This document shows positions 8,210 to 17,397 of a DNA stretch of 42,550 nt, one piece after another (within the stretch, counting starts at the first letter, position 1; the number at the start of each line of letters is the position of its first letter). The stretch lies in contig JAISVB010000054.1 in assembly GCA_031271755.1 (NCBI GenBank), positions 1-42,550 on the forward strand. Direction: 5' to 3'. The notes beneath the pieces are model-generated. The model did not search any database, was not told the DNA's origin, and saw only the letters and a list, made by a program, of their open reading frames with translations. Position numbers and translations under genes: made by a program. This stretch comes from Culturomica sp. (GTDB lineage: Bacteria; Bacteroidota; Bacteroidia; Bacteroidales; Marinifilaceae).

Positions 8210-9259
8210 TTACTCTTCGTCCCGGAAATACAATTTGTAATAGTTCATATCCCGGGCAGTATCGTATCCCTTTTCGATGTATTTCCGCTGCCCGTGGATG
8301 TATACGTGAAAATTCTTATCCAATTTCAGGACGTTGCGGAAGTACCGTTTTTCGTCTTTGACCGCGTGATCCGAAACCGGAAAATCGTTGCTCAGGGGGA
8401 TCTCTTTCTCTTCCTCATATTGTTGCCGGAAATCTTCGAAAGCGCGAATGACTTCCGGTTCCCGCACCACCTCTTCTTTGAAACGCTCTTCGGAAAAGGT
8501 TTCCGCTTCCTTGAAAAAGCCGATGGAGCGGTTCAGCATATCGATCTGATCCGCCACCGGTACATCGTTCTCTCTGTTGTATACTTCCCGGACAAACTCC
8601 TTGCACAGGTTCAGGTAGCCGCTGGTCTGAAAATAGCTGTCGTCGTATGCGGCCTCCAATCCCAGAAAATCATGCACCCAGTACAGCGCCTCCTTGCTGT
8701 TGGTTTTGTCTAAAACAGCGACCTTGTACCCGGATGCTTCCTGCACGTTGAAGATCAGGCAGGCTTTGTCCAATTTCCGGATGTTGATCCCCGATTCGCT
8801 CTCCAAACGGTAGCTGTTCTGTTGCAAAATGACCCGCAGAAAAGTGTCCCGGCTTTCGGATTTAAAGATCCCCACGGCATCACAGACTCCCTCTTCCACG
8901 TGACAGTCGCGAAACAGCACCACATACAGTTCCCCTTCCTTGATATTCGGGTTGTTGGATTGCTCGTAAAGGTGCTCCGCGATCTCCAGCGACCGGCTGT
9001 AAAACTCCCCGCTGTCCGCAAAGATCCGGGAAGCGGCAGCGTACACCGGATTGTTGGACAACTCTCCTTCGTAAGGAGAAAAGTGGTAAAAGGCATCTTT
9101 TTTGAACGCCGAAAGAAAGTAGCTTTTCAAAAGGCCGGTCACATTCGGGTCTTCCGGCAGAAAGCAGGCGTCCGAAAGCGTCAATGCGCCGCCTTCGTAT
9201 TTGTTGCCGATCCGGTGGATGACAATCGTTTCTATGTAGCACTGTTCAAAATGGATCAT
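8210..9259 (-). CDS. Nucleoid-associated protein (NdpA/NA37 family)
   Basis: The 349-residue protein has the layout of the 37-kDa nucleoid-associated family: an N-terminal segment with IETIVIHRIGNKYEGGALTL, an acidic central part ending in VGIFKSESRDTFLRV, and a C-terminal part with the motif KLDKNFHVYIHGQRKYIEKG and a DxxRDMNYYKLYF ending. Members bind DNA or associate with the nucleoid, but the exact role is not established in Bacteroidota. One base separates its ATG from the upstream stop and two bases separate its stop from mltG, so all are likely cotranscribed. Confidence 0.8.
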   Translation of the reverse strand: MIHFEQCYIETIVIHRIGNKYEGGALTLSDACFLPEDPNVTGLLKSYFLSAFKKDAFYHFSPYEGELSNNPVYAAASRIFADSGEFYSRSLEIAEHLYEQSNNPNIKEGELYVVLFRDCHVEEGVCDAVGIFKSESRDTFLRVILQQNSYRLESESGINIRKLDKACLIFNVQEASGYKVAVLDKTNSKEALYWVHDFLGLEAAYDDSYFQTSGYLNLCKEFVREVYNRENDVPVADQIDMLNRSIGFFKEAETFSEERFKEEVVREPEVIRAFEDFRQQYEEEKEIPLSNDFPVSDHAVKDEKRYFRNVLKLDKNFHVYIHGQRKYIEKGYDTARDMNYYKLYFRDEE

Positions 9260-9260
9260 A

Positions 9261-10808
9261 TCAAAATCTAAAATTGACGCCTATATTCAGGTTTTCTTTA
9301 AATTGCAGCTTTTTGGAGTAATTTTTATCGAATACCGTATAAGTATAGATGGATGTTTGCATGAAATAGTTGATCCGGAAGTTGACCTGCACGTTCCAGT
9401 TGGCATTGAATTTCTGCTGGGTGTTGCCGTAACTGCTGAACAGGAGCAGTTCGTTCCGTATATTGACAATTTTTTTGATCGAAAATGTGTTGCGCAACTC
9501 CACCTTGGCTCCCGCATCTAATTTGTGCCTTTTCCGCTCCACGCCATAACGGGCCGGATCGATCCCGGTCGTATCCCGCAAATAGGTCCACTTGCCTGCG
9601 ATGGGAGAGAGGTAGAGTGAAAAATGGTTGCTCGGTTTATAATCGATCCCGACAGAGGGGGTCACATACAACGGGGTCATAAAATTTCCCACGATTTTTT
9701 TGCTTTCACCCGAGTATTCATACGAATTGAACAGGGTAGTCTGGATATTCAACTGCGCCGTGTAGAACCAGTGTTTGAAAGCCTGTTGTCCCAACTTGGA
9801 ATTGATCTCAAAACGCTCGTCGTTTTTCCGCAGGCTCTGGTCGCCGCTTTTTAAAAAACTCAGGCGGTAATAGACAAAGTTTTCCCAACTGATCTTGTTC
9901 TTGTTGTAATTCAGAAAATAACGCAGATTACTCAGCATCGAAAGGGAGTTCTCCCCGCCGCCCGACCAGTTGGCCACATATCCTTGTCCCATGGAGAAAT
10001 CAACTTCCGTATGATACGTCCAATACCGGCGGTGCAACCGGTCTAACGAATATTTCCGGGCGTTGAAAGGATCTTTCAACGATCTTGGTTCCAATTTGGA
10101 GGAGGAAACGCTTTTCACGCGAATCCTGGAGGCTTGGACATCGTCGTCGATCAGCAGCCGGATCCGGTTGCCGCCGGGAGCTACCTGCACCCAGGTTCCG
10201 ATGGAATCACCGTCCCTGGTCACGGGCCAGAAACGGTGGTAATGGGTTTGACCGTTGTTGATCCAGAAGCGGATGGATCGATCAGCCGAATTTTCCAATT
10301 CCAACAGGGCGGAGTCGCTGCTGATCTTTTTCAACCAGCGGTAGTTGGTATCCGCCCCAATGTACGCTGTCAGCATTTCGATGTCCGGCGAAACGGCCGA
10401 CTCTGCTTCCGGATCGGACAGGAACTCTTTTTTCAAAAGCTCCAACGCTGCTTCCCGTTTTTCGATTGTCCGGATGTATCTCTGGAGGTACTCCACCATC
10501 GATTTCAACGTTTGATCGGTAGCGTAATTCAACAGCGTATTGATCGCCTGTTTAACTTCCGGATCCCGGAACCGTTCCTGTTGCAGATTCTGTATAGCGT
10601 AGCGAACTCCCGGATTTTCAACAAAAGTATAGCGGTTTTTTCGGAGCGGGAGGGTCAATCGGGCCGGTAACCGGGGACGGAGGGAGTCAGCGCCGATTAC
10701 CGGCGCTATTCTGACCGTCCGGTCCGGTTCTATATAAGGCTCAAAGTATTGGGCAGAACCGGAAAATCCACACAGCAGACAGATCGATATGAAAAAAATC
10801 AACTTCAT
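9261..10808 (-). CDS. DUF3078-type outer-membrane-associated protein
   Basis: The start at 10808 was chosen because it gives a signal peptide (MKLIFFISICLLCGFSGSAQ) and an ATGA overlap with the preceding SDR gene; a longer frame reaches 10877 but adds 23 unlikely residues. The resulting 515-residue protein has an alpha-helical N-terminal half. Its C-terminal half has the DUF3078 pattern: YVANWSGGGENSLSML, many alternating beta strands (WENFVYYRLSFLKSG, HKLDAGAKVELRNTF) and a final phenylalanine after LNIGVNFRF. That ending suggests a beta-barrel in the outer membrane. The function is unknown. Confidence 0.75.
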   Translation of the reverse strand: MKLIFFISICLLCGFSGSAQYFEPYIEPDRTVRIAPVIGADSLRPRLPARLTLPLRKNRYTFVENPGVRYAIQNLQQERFRDPEVKQAINTLLNYATDQTLKSMVEYLQRYIRTIEKREAALELLKKEFLSDPEAESAVSPDIEMLTAYIGADTNYRWLKKISSDSALLELENSADRSIRFWINNGQTHYHRFWPVTRDGDSIGTWVQVAPGGNRIRLLIDDDVQASRIRVKSVSSSKLEPRSLKDPFNARKYSLDRLHRRYWTYHTEVDFSMGQGYVANWSGGGENSLSMLSNLRYFLNYNKNKISWENFVYYRLSFLKSGDQSLRKNDERFEINSKLGQQAFKHWFYTAQLNIQTTLFNSYEYSGESKKIVGNFMTPLYVTPSVGIDYKPSNHFSLYLSPIAGKWTYLRDTTGIDPARYGVERKRHKLDAGAKVELRNTFSIKKIVNIRNELLLFSSYGNTQQKFNANWNVQVNFRINYFMQTSIYTYTVFDKNYSKKLQFKENLNIGVNFRF

Positions 10809-11626
10809 GTAAAAGGAGAATCGGGTTCTTTGGCCATGTGTGAGTACGTTAATTTCTCTACCCATTTCGGCCACCATTTGCTTAAAAAAACAGTCAATTT
10901 TCCTTCCACAAAGGTCAGGATGATCTCTCGTTTTCTTTTATTTATTCCTTTGATTATCAGTGATGCACATCGTTCTGCACTCATCATTTTTCCTTCGTCA
11001 CGGGGCGTTTCGCCCTGCTGGCGTCCCTGGCTGTTCAGCGCCGTTTTCCGTATATTGGACGCCGTAAATCCCGGTGCGGCCACCAACACATGCAACCCTT
11101 TTTTCCGGGTTTCGATCCGGATGGTGTTCAAAAGCCCCCGGACGGCAAATTTACTGGCGGCGTAGCCTGTTCTGCCCGGTAATCCGATAAATCCCGCAAT
11201 GGAAATGATCCCGACAAGGCTTCCGCGGTTCTGCAACAGGTAGGGAAGAGCGTATTTCGAACAATAAACGGTTCCCCAGAAATTGACATCCATCACTTTC
11301 CGCAACACATTCAGGTCAGACTCTTCAAAGAGCGCCCGCATAGAGATCCCTGCGTTGTTGATCAGCACATCGATCCTGCCAAAATGACGGAATGTCTGTT
11401 CTATCAACTCTTTGCAGGCAAATTCCTTGGTTACGTCCGTCCGGATGGAGATGCTGTCGGTGCCCTGAAGTTTCAACTCTTTTTCAATGGCCAGCAACTC
11501 TTCCAGCGACCGGGCTGCCATGGCGATTTTAGCACCCCGGCGGGCGCATTGGTATACCAGGGCTTTTCCGATCCCGGACGACGCACCGGTAATGATCACA
11601 ACTTTGTCCTGCAATGTTTTACGCAT
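10805..11626 (-). CDS. Short-chain dehydrogenase/reductase
   Basis: The start at 11626 (MRKTLQDKVVIITG) is preferred over a GTG nine bases upstream. The 273-residue protein shows the classical SDR elements: TGASSGIG cofactor-binding motif (about residues 13-20), NNAG (about 89-92), a catalytic serine in IISIAGF, and YAASK (about 155-159). The TGASSGIG-plus-AARS pattern suggests NADPH. The C-terminus is basic and tryptophan-rich (FLSKWWPKWVEKL), perhaps membrane-associated. The substrate is unknown. It heads a tightly packed unit with the DUF3078, NA37 and mltG genes. Confidence 0.88.
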   Translation of the reverse strand: MRKTLQDKVVIITGASSGIGKALVYQCARRGAKIAMAARSLEELLAIEKELKLQGTDSISIRTDVTKEFACKELIEQTFRHFGRIDVLINNAGISMRALFEESDLNVLRKVMDVNFWGTVYCSKYALPYLLQNRGSLVGIISIAGFIGLPGRTGYAASKFAVRGLLNTIRIETRKKGLHVLVAAPGFTASNIRKTALNSQGRQQGETPRDEGKMMSAERCASLIIKGINKRKREIILTFVEGKLTVFLSKWWPKWVEKLTYSHMAKEPDSPFT

Positions 11627-11648
11627 CCTTTCCACATGTAAATTCGTG

Positions 11649-11656
11649 CAAATATA
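11649..11656 (-). promoter_or_regulatory. -7 promoter box of the SDR-DUF3078-NA37-mltG operon
   Basis: The minus strand reads TATATTTG, a perfect TAnnTTTG box, 22 bases before the chosen ATG. I saw no -33 TTTG at the expected distance. The leader would be about 17 bases and contains AAAGG just before the ATG. Confidence 0.4.
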
Positions 11657-11758
11657 GCAAATTCCGGCATACTGCCGTGACCGGATGTGATTATCCGCCT
11701 GTTTTTAGCATATTTTAATTTGTCCTATAATTTACATTATGATAAGTTTTATAGATAT

Positions 11759-11790
11759 AAAAAAGGAGAGAAGCCGATTCTCTCCTTTTT
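11759..11790. terminator. Bidirectional-looking terminator after the gyrA-TPR unit
   Basis: AAAAGGAGAGAA (11761-11772) pairs perfectly with TTCTCTCCTTTT (11778-11789) around the loop GCCGA. An A run on one side and a T run on the other give a T tract on both strands. It begins six bases past the TPR gene stop, which it serves on the minus strand. No plus-strand gene nearby needs it. Confidence 0.85.
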
Positions 11791-11795
11791 ACGGA

Positions 11796-12968
11796 TTATT
11801 TCAGTGCATCCACGGCTTTTTGAACCTCTTCGTATTTCTGCATGTATTCGGGTTTCTCATTTCTGAGTTTGAAATAGAGCTCTTTCAAATACGACAAGGT
11901 GTTGGCATCTGTCGGATTGATCTCCCGGGCTTTCTCAAAATACGGGATCACGGTTTCATAAGCGGCGTACACTTCTTTAATCTTTTTGTTGTACTCGTTT
12001 ACATCCAGGATCTCGTTCACTTTGTTATGGAAGTCAATGACTTTGTTCAGATTGATGCTTCCCAGGTTGTATTGGGCGACAAACTCTTTCGGATCGATGC
12101 TCAACGCCTTTTTGTACATCTCTTCGGCTTTGTCCATCTCTCCGGTCTTTTCATACAATGACCCTTTAGCCCTGTAGAAAGAGGCGTTATTCGGATCCTG
12201 TTCGATCACCGCGTCCAGGTATTTTTCCGCTTTTTCAGGTTCTCCGCCGGACAGGTAGTAATTGATCAACTGCACCAGCATATAGGAGTCTCCCGGAAAT
12301 TTTTCATACCCTTCGTGCAGGTATTTCAGCGACTCTTCTTCCTTGCCCTGTTCCTTCAGAATGTCGGACAGCATGGCGTATATTTTGGCCGGTTCGTAGT
12401 TCAGTTCCAGCGTTTGTTTGAAAAACATTTCGGCTTTGGCCAGATCGCCCGCTTTCTGAGCCGTGATGCCGGCATTGAAGATCACCACCGTATCGGCGGG
12501 TCTGGGCTGATCTACGATCTCCGATTTTTCAATCTCCAGCACTTTTTCAAAGGCAGCCAGAGCCGCTTTAAAATCGCCGCCGTTGTAAAACTCCACCGCT
12601 TTGTTGGTGTAATCGATGATCAGATTGTCGTACTGAGTCTTCAGTTTCTTGGTATACCTTCCTTTTACATCCAACGCAATGGTTTTTTGAAAAGCATCCC
12701 AAGCCACGTTTAACGCATTGGCGTCAAGATTTTTGTAGGTTTCCAGCGGACTTTCCGCGATCGCCTGGTAAATCTGGCCTTTGATAAAATAAGCCATGGG
12801 ATCGTTCACGCTCTTTTCGTGTGTGATCGCTTCGTCTATCATCTTCTTGGCTTCGTCTAACTTACCGGCTGTAAAATAACTTTCGGCCGACATCACTTTT
12901 CCTTTCTGCGCAAAAGTTGCCAGAGAAGCGCAGAAAACAAGCGTCAAAATAAGAGTCACTTTTTTCAT
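11796..12968 (-). CDS. Tetratricopeptide-repeat protein with signal peptide
   Basis: The 390-residue protein begins with a signal peptide (MKKVTLILTLVFCASLATFAQ) and then consists of helical TPR units. Clear ones include FYNGGDFKAALAAFEKVLEI, AEKYLDAVIEQDPNNASFYR and AEEMYKKALSIDPKEFVAQY. It is probably a periplasmic scaffold for protein contacts; no partner is evident. It lies 21 bases after gyrA and ends in a strong terminator, so it is cotranscribed with gyrA although the functions look unrelated. Confidence 0.85.
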   Translation of the reverse strand: MKKVTLILTLVFCASLATFAQKGKVMSAESYFTAGKLDEAKKMIDEAITHEKSVNDPMAYFIKGQIYQAIAESPLETYKNLDANALNVAWDAFQKTIALDVKGRYTKKLKTQYDNLIIDYTNKAVEFYNGGDFKAALAAFEKVLEIEKSEIVDQPRPADTVVIFNAGITAQKAGDLAKAEMFFKQTLELNYEPAKIYAMLSDILKEQGKEEESLKYLHEGYEKFPGDSYMLVQLINYYLSGGEPEKAEKYLDAVIEQDPNNASFYRAKGSLYEKTGEMDKAEEMYKKALSIDPKEFVAQYNLGSINLNKVIDFHNKVNEILDVNEYNKKIKEVYAAYETVIPYFEKAREINPTDANTLSYLKELYFKLRNEKPEYMQKYEEVQKAVDALK

Positions 12969-12989
12969 AGTATTGCTTTTTAATAAAGG

Positions 12990-15503
12990 TTATTCTTCGG
13001 TTATATCGTTTTCCTCACCGTTTTCGTTTCCGCCGGCCTCTTCTCCTCCCTCCTCTTCTTTGGAAGAAGAAACCTTGGCGACAGCGGCAATAGCATCGTC
13101 GTTTTTCAGATTTATCAGTCTGACTCCCTGTGTATTACGCCCCATTAACCGCAAGGCGGACACGGCCATCCGGATCGTCAGGCCGGATTTATTGATGATC
13201 ATCAAATTGTCCTCGTCCGTCACGTCTATCAATGCGATCAATCCTCCCGTTTTATCCGTCAGGTTCAGGGTTTTAACCCCTTTCCCACCCCGATTGGTGA
13301 TCCGGTAATCATCGATATCCGACCGTTTTCCATATCCGTTTTCGGAAACGACCAGCACGCTTGCCTGAGACGGTTCTACACAAATCATGCCAATCACTTC
13401 GTCGTTCTCACCGCTCAGGGTGATGGCCCGGACGCCGGAACCTGTCCGGCCGATCGGACGGACTTTTGTTTCGGGGAAACGGATGGCTTTACCCGATTTC
13501 ACGGCGATCATGATATCGTTCTGTCCGTTGGTCAGTTTGGCCTCCAGCAACTGATCCCCTTCCTTGATGGTGATGGCGTTCACGCCTTTCTGGCGCGGCC
13601 GGGAATAGGCTTCCAAAGTGGTTTTCTTGATGATCCCCTTCTTGGTGCACAACACAATGTAGTTGCTGTTTATGTAATCGTCGTCCTTCAGGGTCAGGAG
13701 ATTGATATACGCTTTTACCTTATCGTCCGGTTCGATGTTCAACAGGTTCTGGATGGCCCGACCTTTGGCCTGTTTGGTCCCTTCCGGAATTTCGTATACT
13801 TTGAGCCAGAAACACTTCCCTTTTTCCGTAAAGAACACCATGGTGTTGTGCATGGTGGCCATGATCAGGTGTTCCAGGAAATCTTCGTCGCGGGTGGCGG
13901 ATCCTTTGGAACCCACTCCCCCCCTGTTCTGTACTTTGTATTCGCTGAGCGGCGTCCGTTTGATGTACCCCATGTGGGAGATCGTAATCACCATCTCTTC
14001 GTCTGCATAGAAATCTTCCGGGTTGAACTCTTCCGAAGCATACACAATGTCCGTACGGCGTTCGTCCCCGTACAACCGCTTCATTTCCAGCAACTCTTCT
14101 TTGATAATCGCCATCCGCATCTCCTCGCTGTCCAAAATCTGCTTCAAATGCAGGATCAGTTTTTCCAACTCCGCATATTCGGCGCGCAGCTTGTCCTGTT
14201 CCAAACCGGTCAGGTGGCGCAGGCGCATGTCCACGATCGCCGTTGCCTGGATCTCCGTCAGGGAAAAGCGGTCGATCAGGGCGTTCCTGGCCTCTTCCGG
14301 GGTCTGTGCCGCCCGGATGATCCGGATCACTTCGTCGATGTGGTCGCTGGCGATGATCAACCCCTCCAGAATGTGCGCCCGCCGTTCCGCCTGATTTAAC
14401 TCAAAGCGGGTTCTCCGGGTCACCACATCGTGGCGGTGTTCCACAAAATAGTGGATCAATTCTTTGATATTCAGTAATTTCGGACGACCTTTGACCAACA
14501 CGACGTTATTGACCCCGAACGAAGTCTGCAACGCCGTGTGTTTCAACAGGGTATTCAACACCACGTTGGAGATGGCATCTTTTTTCACATCGATCACGAT
14601 GCGCATCCCGTTCCGGTCGGATTCGTCGTTGATATTGGAAATGCCCTCGATCTTCTTTTCGTTGATCAGGTCTGCAATGCGGAGGATCAACTCCAATTTA
14701 TTGACCTGGTAGGGAATTTCGTGTACGATGATCTTTTCCCGGCCGCCGGGAGTAACTTCGATGGAGGTTTTGGCCCGGACAATGATCCGTCCCCGGCCGG
14801 TACGGTAAGCGTCTTTCACGCCACTGTGCCCGTAAATGGTGCCCCCGGTCGGAAAATCCGGCGCTTTTATGATAGGTATCAGGTCTTCGATATCGATCTC
14901 CCGGTCGTCGATGTAAGCGCAGATGGCGTCCACCACATCGCTGATGTTGTGCGGAGCCATGTTGGTGGCCATCCCGACGGCGATACCGGAAGCTCCGTTC
15001 ACCAACAGATTCGGGATCTTGGAAGGCAAAACGGCCGGTTCTTTCAGCGATTCGTCGAAGTTGGGGATCATGTCGACGGTGTCCTTTTCCATATCCGCCA
15101 GCATCTCCTCCGCGATCTTCTTCATCCGGGCTTCGGTGTACCGCATGGCCGCCGGACTGTCGCCGTCTACCGATCCGAAGTTTCCCTGGCCGTCCACCAA
15201 CGGATACCTGAGCGACCAGGATTGCGCCATGCGCACCATGGTCATGTATACGGAACTGTCGCCGTGCGGGTGGTATTTCCCCATCACCTCTCCGACAATT
15301 CTGGCCGATTTCTTAAAAGGTTTATTCGCGTGTACCCCCAATTCGTTCATTCCGAAAAGCACCCTGCGGTGTACGGGCTTCATTCCGTCCCTTACATCGG
15401 GCAATGCTCTCGAAACGATTACCGACATTGAATAATCAATGTAGGAGGATTTCATTTCATCTTCAATGTTGATCTTAATAATTTTTTCTCCGCCTTGTTC
15501 CAT
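12990..15503 (-). CDS. gyrA: DNA gyrase subunit A
   Basis: This 837-residue GyrA cuts and rejoins DNA in ATP-driven negative supercoiling. The N-terminal winged-helix and tower region aligns with the E. coli protein without gaps up to the active site: [10 protein letters not shown] places the catalytic tyrosine at residue 122. The quinolone-determining region reads [17 protein letters not shown], with serine at 83 but methionine at 87, where E. coli has aspartate. The C-terminal beta-pinwheel contains [10 protein letters not shown] as the GyrA-box-like element and ends in an acidic, glycine-rich tail. The following TPR gene is in the same unit. Confidence 0.96.
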   Translation of the reverse strand: MEQGGEKIIKINIEDEMKSSYIDYSMSVIVSRALPDVRDGMKPVHRRVLFGMNELGVHANKPFKKSARIVGEVMGKYHPHGDSSVYMTMVRMAQSWSLRYPLVDGQGNFGSVDGDSPAAMRYTEARMKKIAEEMLADMEKDTVDMIPNFDESLKEPAVLPSKIPNLLVNGASGIAVGMATNMAPHNISDVVDAICAYIDDREIDIEDLIPIIKAPDFPTGGTIYGHSGVKDAYRTGRGRIIVRAKTSIEVTPGGREKIIVHEIPYQVNKLELILRIADLINEKKIEGISNINDESDRNGMRIVIDVKKDAISNVVLNTLLKHTALQTSFGVNNVVLVKGRPKLLNIKELIHYFVEHRHDVVTRRTRFELNQAERRAHILEGLIIASDHIDEVIRIIRAAQTPEEARNALIDRFSLTEIQATAIVDMRLRHLTGLEQDKLRAEYAELEKLILHLKQILDSEEMRMAIIKEELLEMKRLYGDERRTDIVYASEEFNPEDFYADEEMVITISHMGYIKRTPLSEYKVQNRGGVGSKGSATRDEDFLEHLIMATMHNTMVFFTEKGKCFWLKVYEIPEGTKQAKGRAIQNLLNIEPDDKVKAYINLLTLKDDDYINSNYIVLCTKKGIIKKTTLEAYSRPRQKGVNAITIKEGDQLLEAKLTNGQNDIMIAVKSGKAIRFPETKVRPIGRTGSGVRAITLSGENDEVIGMICVEPSQASVLVVSENGYGKRSDIDDYRITNRGGKGVKTLNLTDKTGGLIALIDVTDEDNLMIINKSGLTIRMAVSALRLMGRNTQGVRLINLKNDDAIAAVAKVSSSKEEEGGEEAGGNENGEENDITEE

Positions 15504-15548
15504 CCAATAGTTTCGTTAAATATGTGTCACACCTCACTTTTAAAAACC

Positions 15549-15558
15549 TACAAATGTA
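15549..15558 (-). promoter_or_regulatory. gyrA -7 box inside a TACAnnTGTA palindrome
   Basis: The minus strand reads TACATTTG at 15551-15558, a perfect -7 box about 48 bases before the gyrA ATG. It lies within the palindrome TACAAATGTA (plus strand, 15549-15558), the same 10-base form as the array at 331-840. No -33 TTTG is obvious. The overlap could be chance, because TACATTTG followed by TA completes the palindrome. Confidence 0.4.
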
Positions 15559-15622
15559 ATAAATCCCATGAAATTTCCCTACACAATTCCGGCAAAGTTT
15601 TTAGAGTCTGTTAAACAGATTC

Positions 15623-16396
15623 TTAACCGATATCGGGCAGTTCGACCTCCATCCGGTCAAATGCAAGCCGGACGTGCGGAGGCAGCTGGCCGGACACCTT
15701 CGCGGCAAGCCCCATGTCGTGTCCGATGTGGGTCAGCCAGGCCTTCTTCACCTGCAAAGCACCGATCACCTCCAACGCTTGGGCCAGCGTAAAGTGCGAC
15801 AAGTGGCTCTCTTTTCGTAACGCGTTGATCACAAGATGATCCACTCCTCTCAATTTATCCATTGATTCATCCGGAATAGCGTTCGCATCCGTTATGTAGG
15901 CAAAACTCCCGATCCGGAATCCGGTTATTTGCAACCGGTGGTGCATCACCGGAACAGGCAAAACGGCTGTATCGTCGATGTGGAACAGCTGGCTGTCTAC
16001 CATGTGCAGGGAGATATCCGGTACTCCCGGATACCGGAACTCGCTGAAAGCATACGAATAGTCTTTGAAAATCACCTCTTTGGTTCGCAGATCCGCATAC
16101 ACGTCTACCGGTTCCTGTTTGATCCAGTTGAAAGCCCGCACATCGTCCAATCCCCCGGTGTGATCCTTGTGCCCGTGCGTCAGCAGGATGGCCCGGATAT
16201 CCTTCACCCCTTCCCGCAACATCTGGTACCGGAAATCGGGGCCGGCGTCGAACACCAATTTTTTGCCTTTTATCTCCAGCATGGCCGAACAGCGCAACCG
16301 CTTATCGGCCGGATCCTTTGACCTGCACACGGGACAATCACAACCGATCACCGGTATTCCTTGCGATGTACCGCTCCCCAGAATTGTTAATTTCAT
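15623..16396 (-). CDS. Metallo-beta-lactamase-fold hydrolase (PhnP-like)
   Basis: The ATG at 16396 (MKLTILGSGTSQGIPVIGCDC) is preferred to a longer frame because this N-terminus is conserved in the family. The 257-residue protein has the metal-binding motif THGHKDHTGG (about residues 80-89), a later HHRLQITGF and a final THIGHDMG block. A cysteine cluster, CDCPVCRSKD, follows the first strand, as in PhnP-type phosphodiesterases. Related proteins hydrolyse cyclic phosphodiesters, but no phosphonate genes are nearby, so the substrate is uncertain. It appears to be a single-gene unit. Confidence 0.82.
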   Translation of the reverse strand: MKLTILGSGTSQGIPVIGCDCPVCRSKDPADKRLRCSAMLEIKGKKLVFDAGPDFRYQMLREGVKDIRAILLTHGHKDHTGGLDDVRAFNWIKQEPVDVYADLRTKEVIFKDYSYAFSEFRYPGVPDISLHMVDSQLFHIDDTAVLPVPVMHHRLQITGFRIGSFAYITDANAIPDESMDKLRGVDHLVINALRKESHLSHFTLAQALEVIGALQVKKAWLTHIGHDMGLAAKVSGQLPPHVRLAFDRMEVELPDIG

Positions 16397-16429
16397 AACA
16401 TTAATTTGCCTTTCAAATTCCCAATCTTG

Positions 16430-16437
16430 CAAAGATA
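16430..16437 (-). promoter_or_regulatory. -7 promoter box of the MBL-fold hydrolase gene
   Basis: The minus strand reads TATCTTTG, a perfect -7 box 33 bases before the ATG. A TTTG further upstream is separated by 24 bases, too long for a usual -33. Confidence 0.4.
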
Positions 16438-16527
16438 CACTATTCCTTCCGTTGTGCGTTTCAAAAACAACTAAAAATAGCTGTTTTTTGTGTTTGATCG
16501 GAGCAATGGCGGAAAAAGAGAAAATAC

Positions 16528-16558
16528 TTGTGTTTTAGTCCGGTTTGCATTATATTTA
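16528..16558 (+). promoter_or_regulatory. Promoter of the RsmI-like methyltransferase gene
   Basis: TTG (16528-16530), exactly 20 bases, then TATATTTA (16551-16558), one base off the -7 consensus. The leader would be about 110 bases and includes a 26-codon open frame (16583-16663) that stops 10 bases before the methyltransferase ATG. Confidence 0.5.
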
Positions 16559-16673
16559 CAGCAGAATTAAAATGCAGGAAGTATGTCGATCATTTCAATT
16601 TGGGAACAGGCTCTGACCGGACAGAGTATTGATACCGTTTATTTAGACAGTATAAAGATTTGACATCCGCCCG

Positions 16674-17378
16674 ATGGGAACGCTGTACCTGCTGCCGAAT
16701 CTTTTGGGTGAAACCTCCGTGGAGACTGTGATTCCGGCCGAAGTTGCGGAGATAATCAGGAATACCCGTGTCTTCGCTACGGAAAACACCAAAAACACCC
16801 GCAGGTTTCTGAAAAAAATAGATAAATCCATCGAAATCGACGACCGGATCTTTTTGGAACTGAACGAACACTCCTCCCGGATGGATGCGGAACAGTGCTT
16901 CGGTTATTTGGAAAAAGAGGATGTCGGCATTATTTCCGAAGCCGGTTGCCCGGGCATAGCGGATCCCGGGGCGGAATTGGTCGCACTGGCGCACCGGAAA
17001 GGGTTCCGGGTAGTTCCGCTGGTCGGCCCCTCCTCCATCCTGCTGGCGCTGATCGCCTCCGGGTTTAGCGGCCAATGTTTTTCGTTCAACGGTTACCTGC
17101 CCGTAAAAGGCCCTGACAGGGGGCGGGCGCTCCGGCAGTACGAAAAGCAGTCGGCTGCGGAAAAGCGGACGCAACTCTTTATCGAAACCCCTTACCGGAA
17201 CCTGAAACTCTTCCAGGAGATGCTCGCCGTACTGCAACCTGCAACCAAACTCTCCATCGCCTGCGGCATCACCACCGGAGAGGAATACATCAAAACCGCC
17301 TCCATACACGAATGGAAAAAGGGCCAGGCGCCGGACATAGACAAAAAACCGGCCATCTTTTCCATCTACGCCGGATAA
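16674..17378 (+). CDS. RsmI-like SAM-dependent methyltransferase (tetrapyrrole methylase fold)
   Basis: The 234-residue protein has the TP-methylase layout seen in RsmI, which 2'-O-methylates C1402 of 16S rRNA: a start GTLYLLPNLLG, the segment GIISEAGCPGIADPGAELV (about residues 83-101), the glycine-rich VPLVGPSSILLALIASG and LFIETPYRN. RsmI proteins are usually 270-290 residues; this one lacks the C-terminal extension, so it may be a Bacteroidota paralogue with another target. No alternative start exists, because an in-frame stop lies seven codons upstream. The promoter and a short open frame lie in the leader. Confidence 0.8.
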   Translation: MGTLYLLPNLLGETSVETVIPAEVAEIIRNTRVFATENTKNTRRFLKKIDKSIEIDDRIFLELNEHSSRMDAEQCFGYLEKEDVGIISEAGCPGIADPGAELVALAHRKGFRVVPLVGPSSILLALIASGFSGQCFSFNGYLPVKGPDRGRALRQYEKQSAAEKRTQLFIETPYRNLKLFQEMLAVLQPATKLSIACGITTGEEYIKTASIHEWKKGQAPDIDKKPAIFSIYAG

Positions 17379-17397
17379 TTTTTGTTACCTTTACCCC

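Noticed and set aside
10809-10877. Longer N-terminus for the DUF3078 protein
   Set aside because: The extra 23 residues would bury the signal peptide; the ATG at 10808 forms an ATGA overlap with the SDR stop.
15604-15622. Small hairpin GAGTCTG...CAGATTC just after the MBL-fold gene
   Set aside because: It pairs well but has no T tract on the minus strand; not convincing as an intrinsic terminator.
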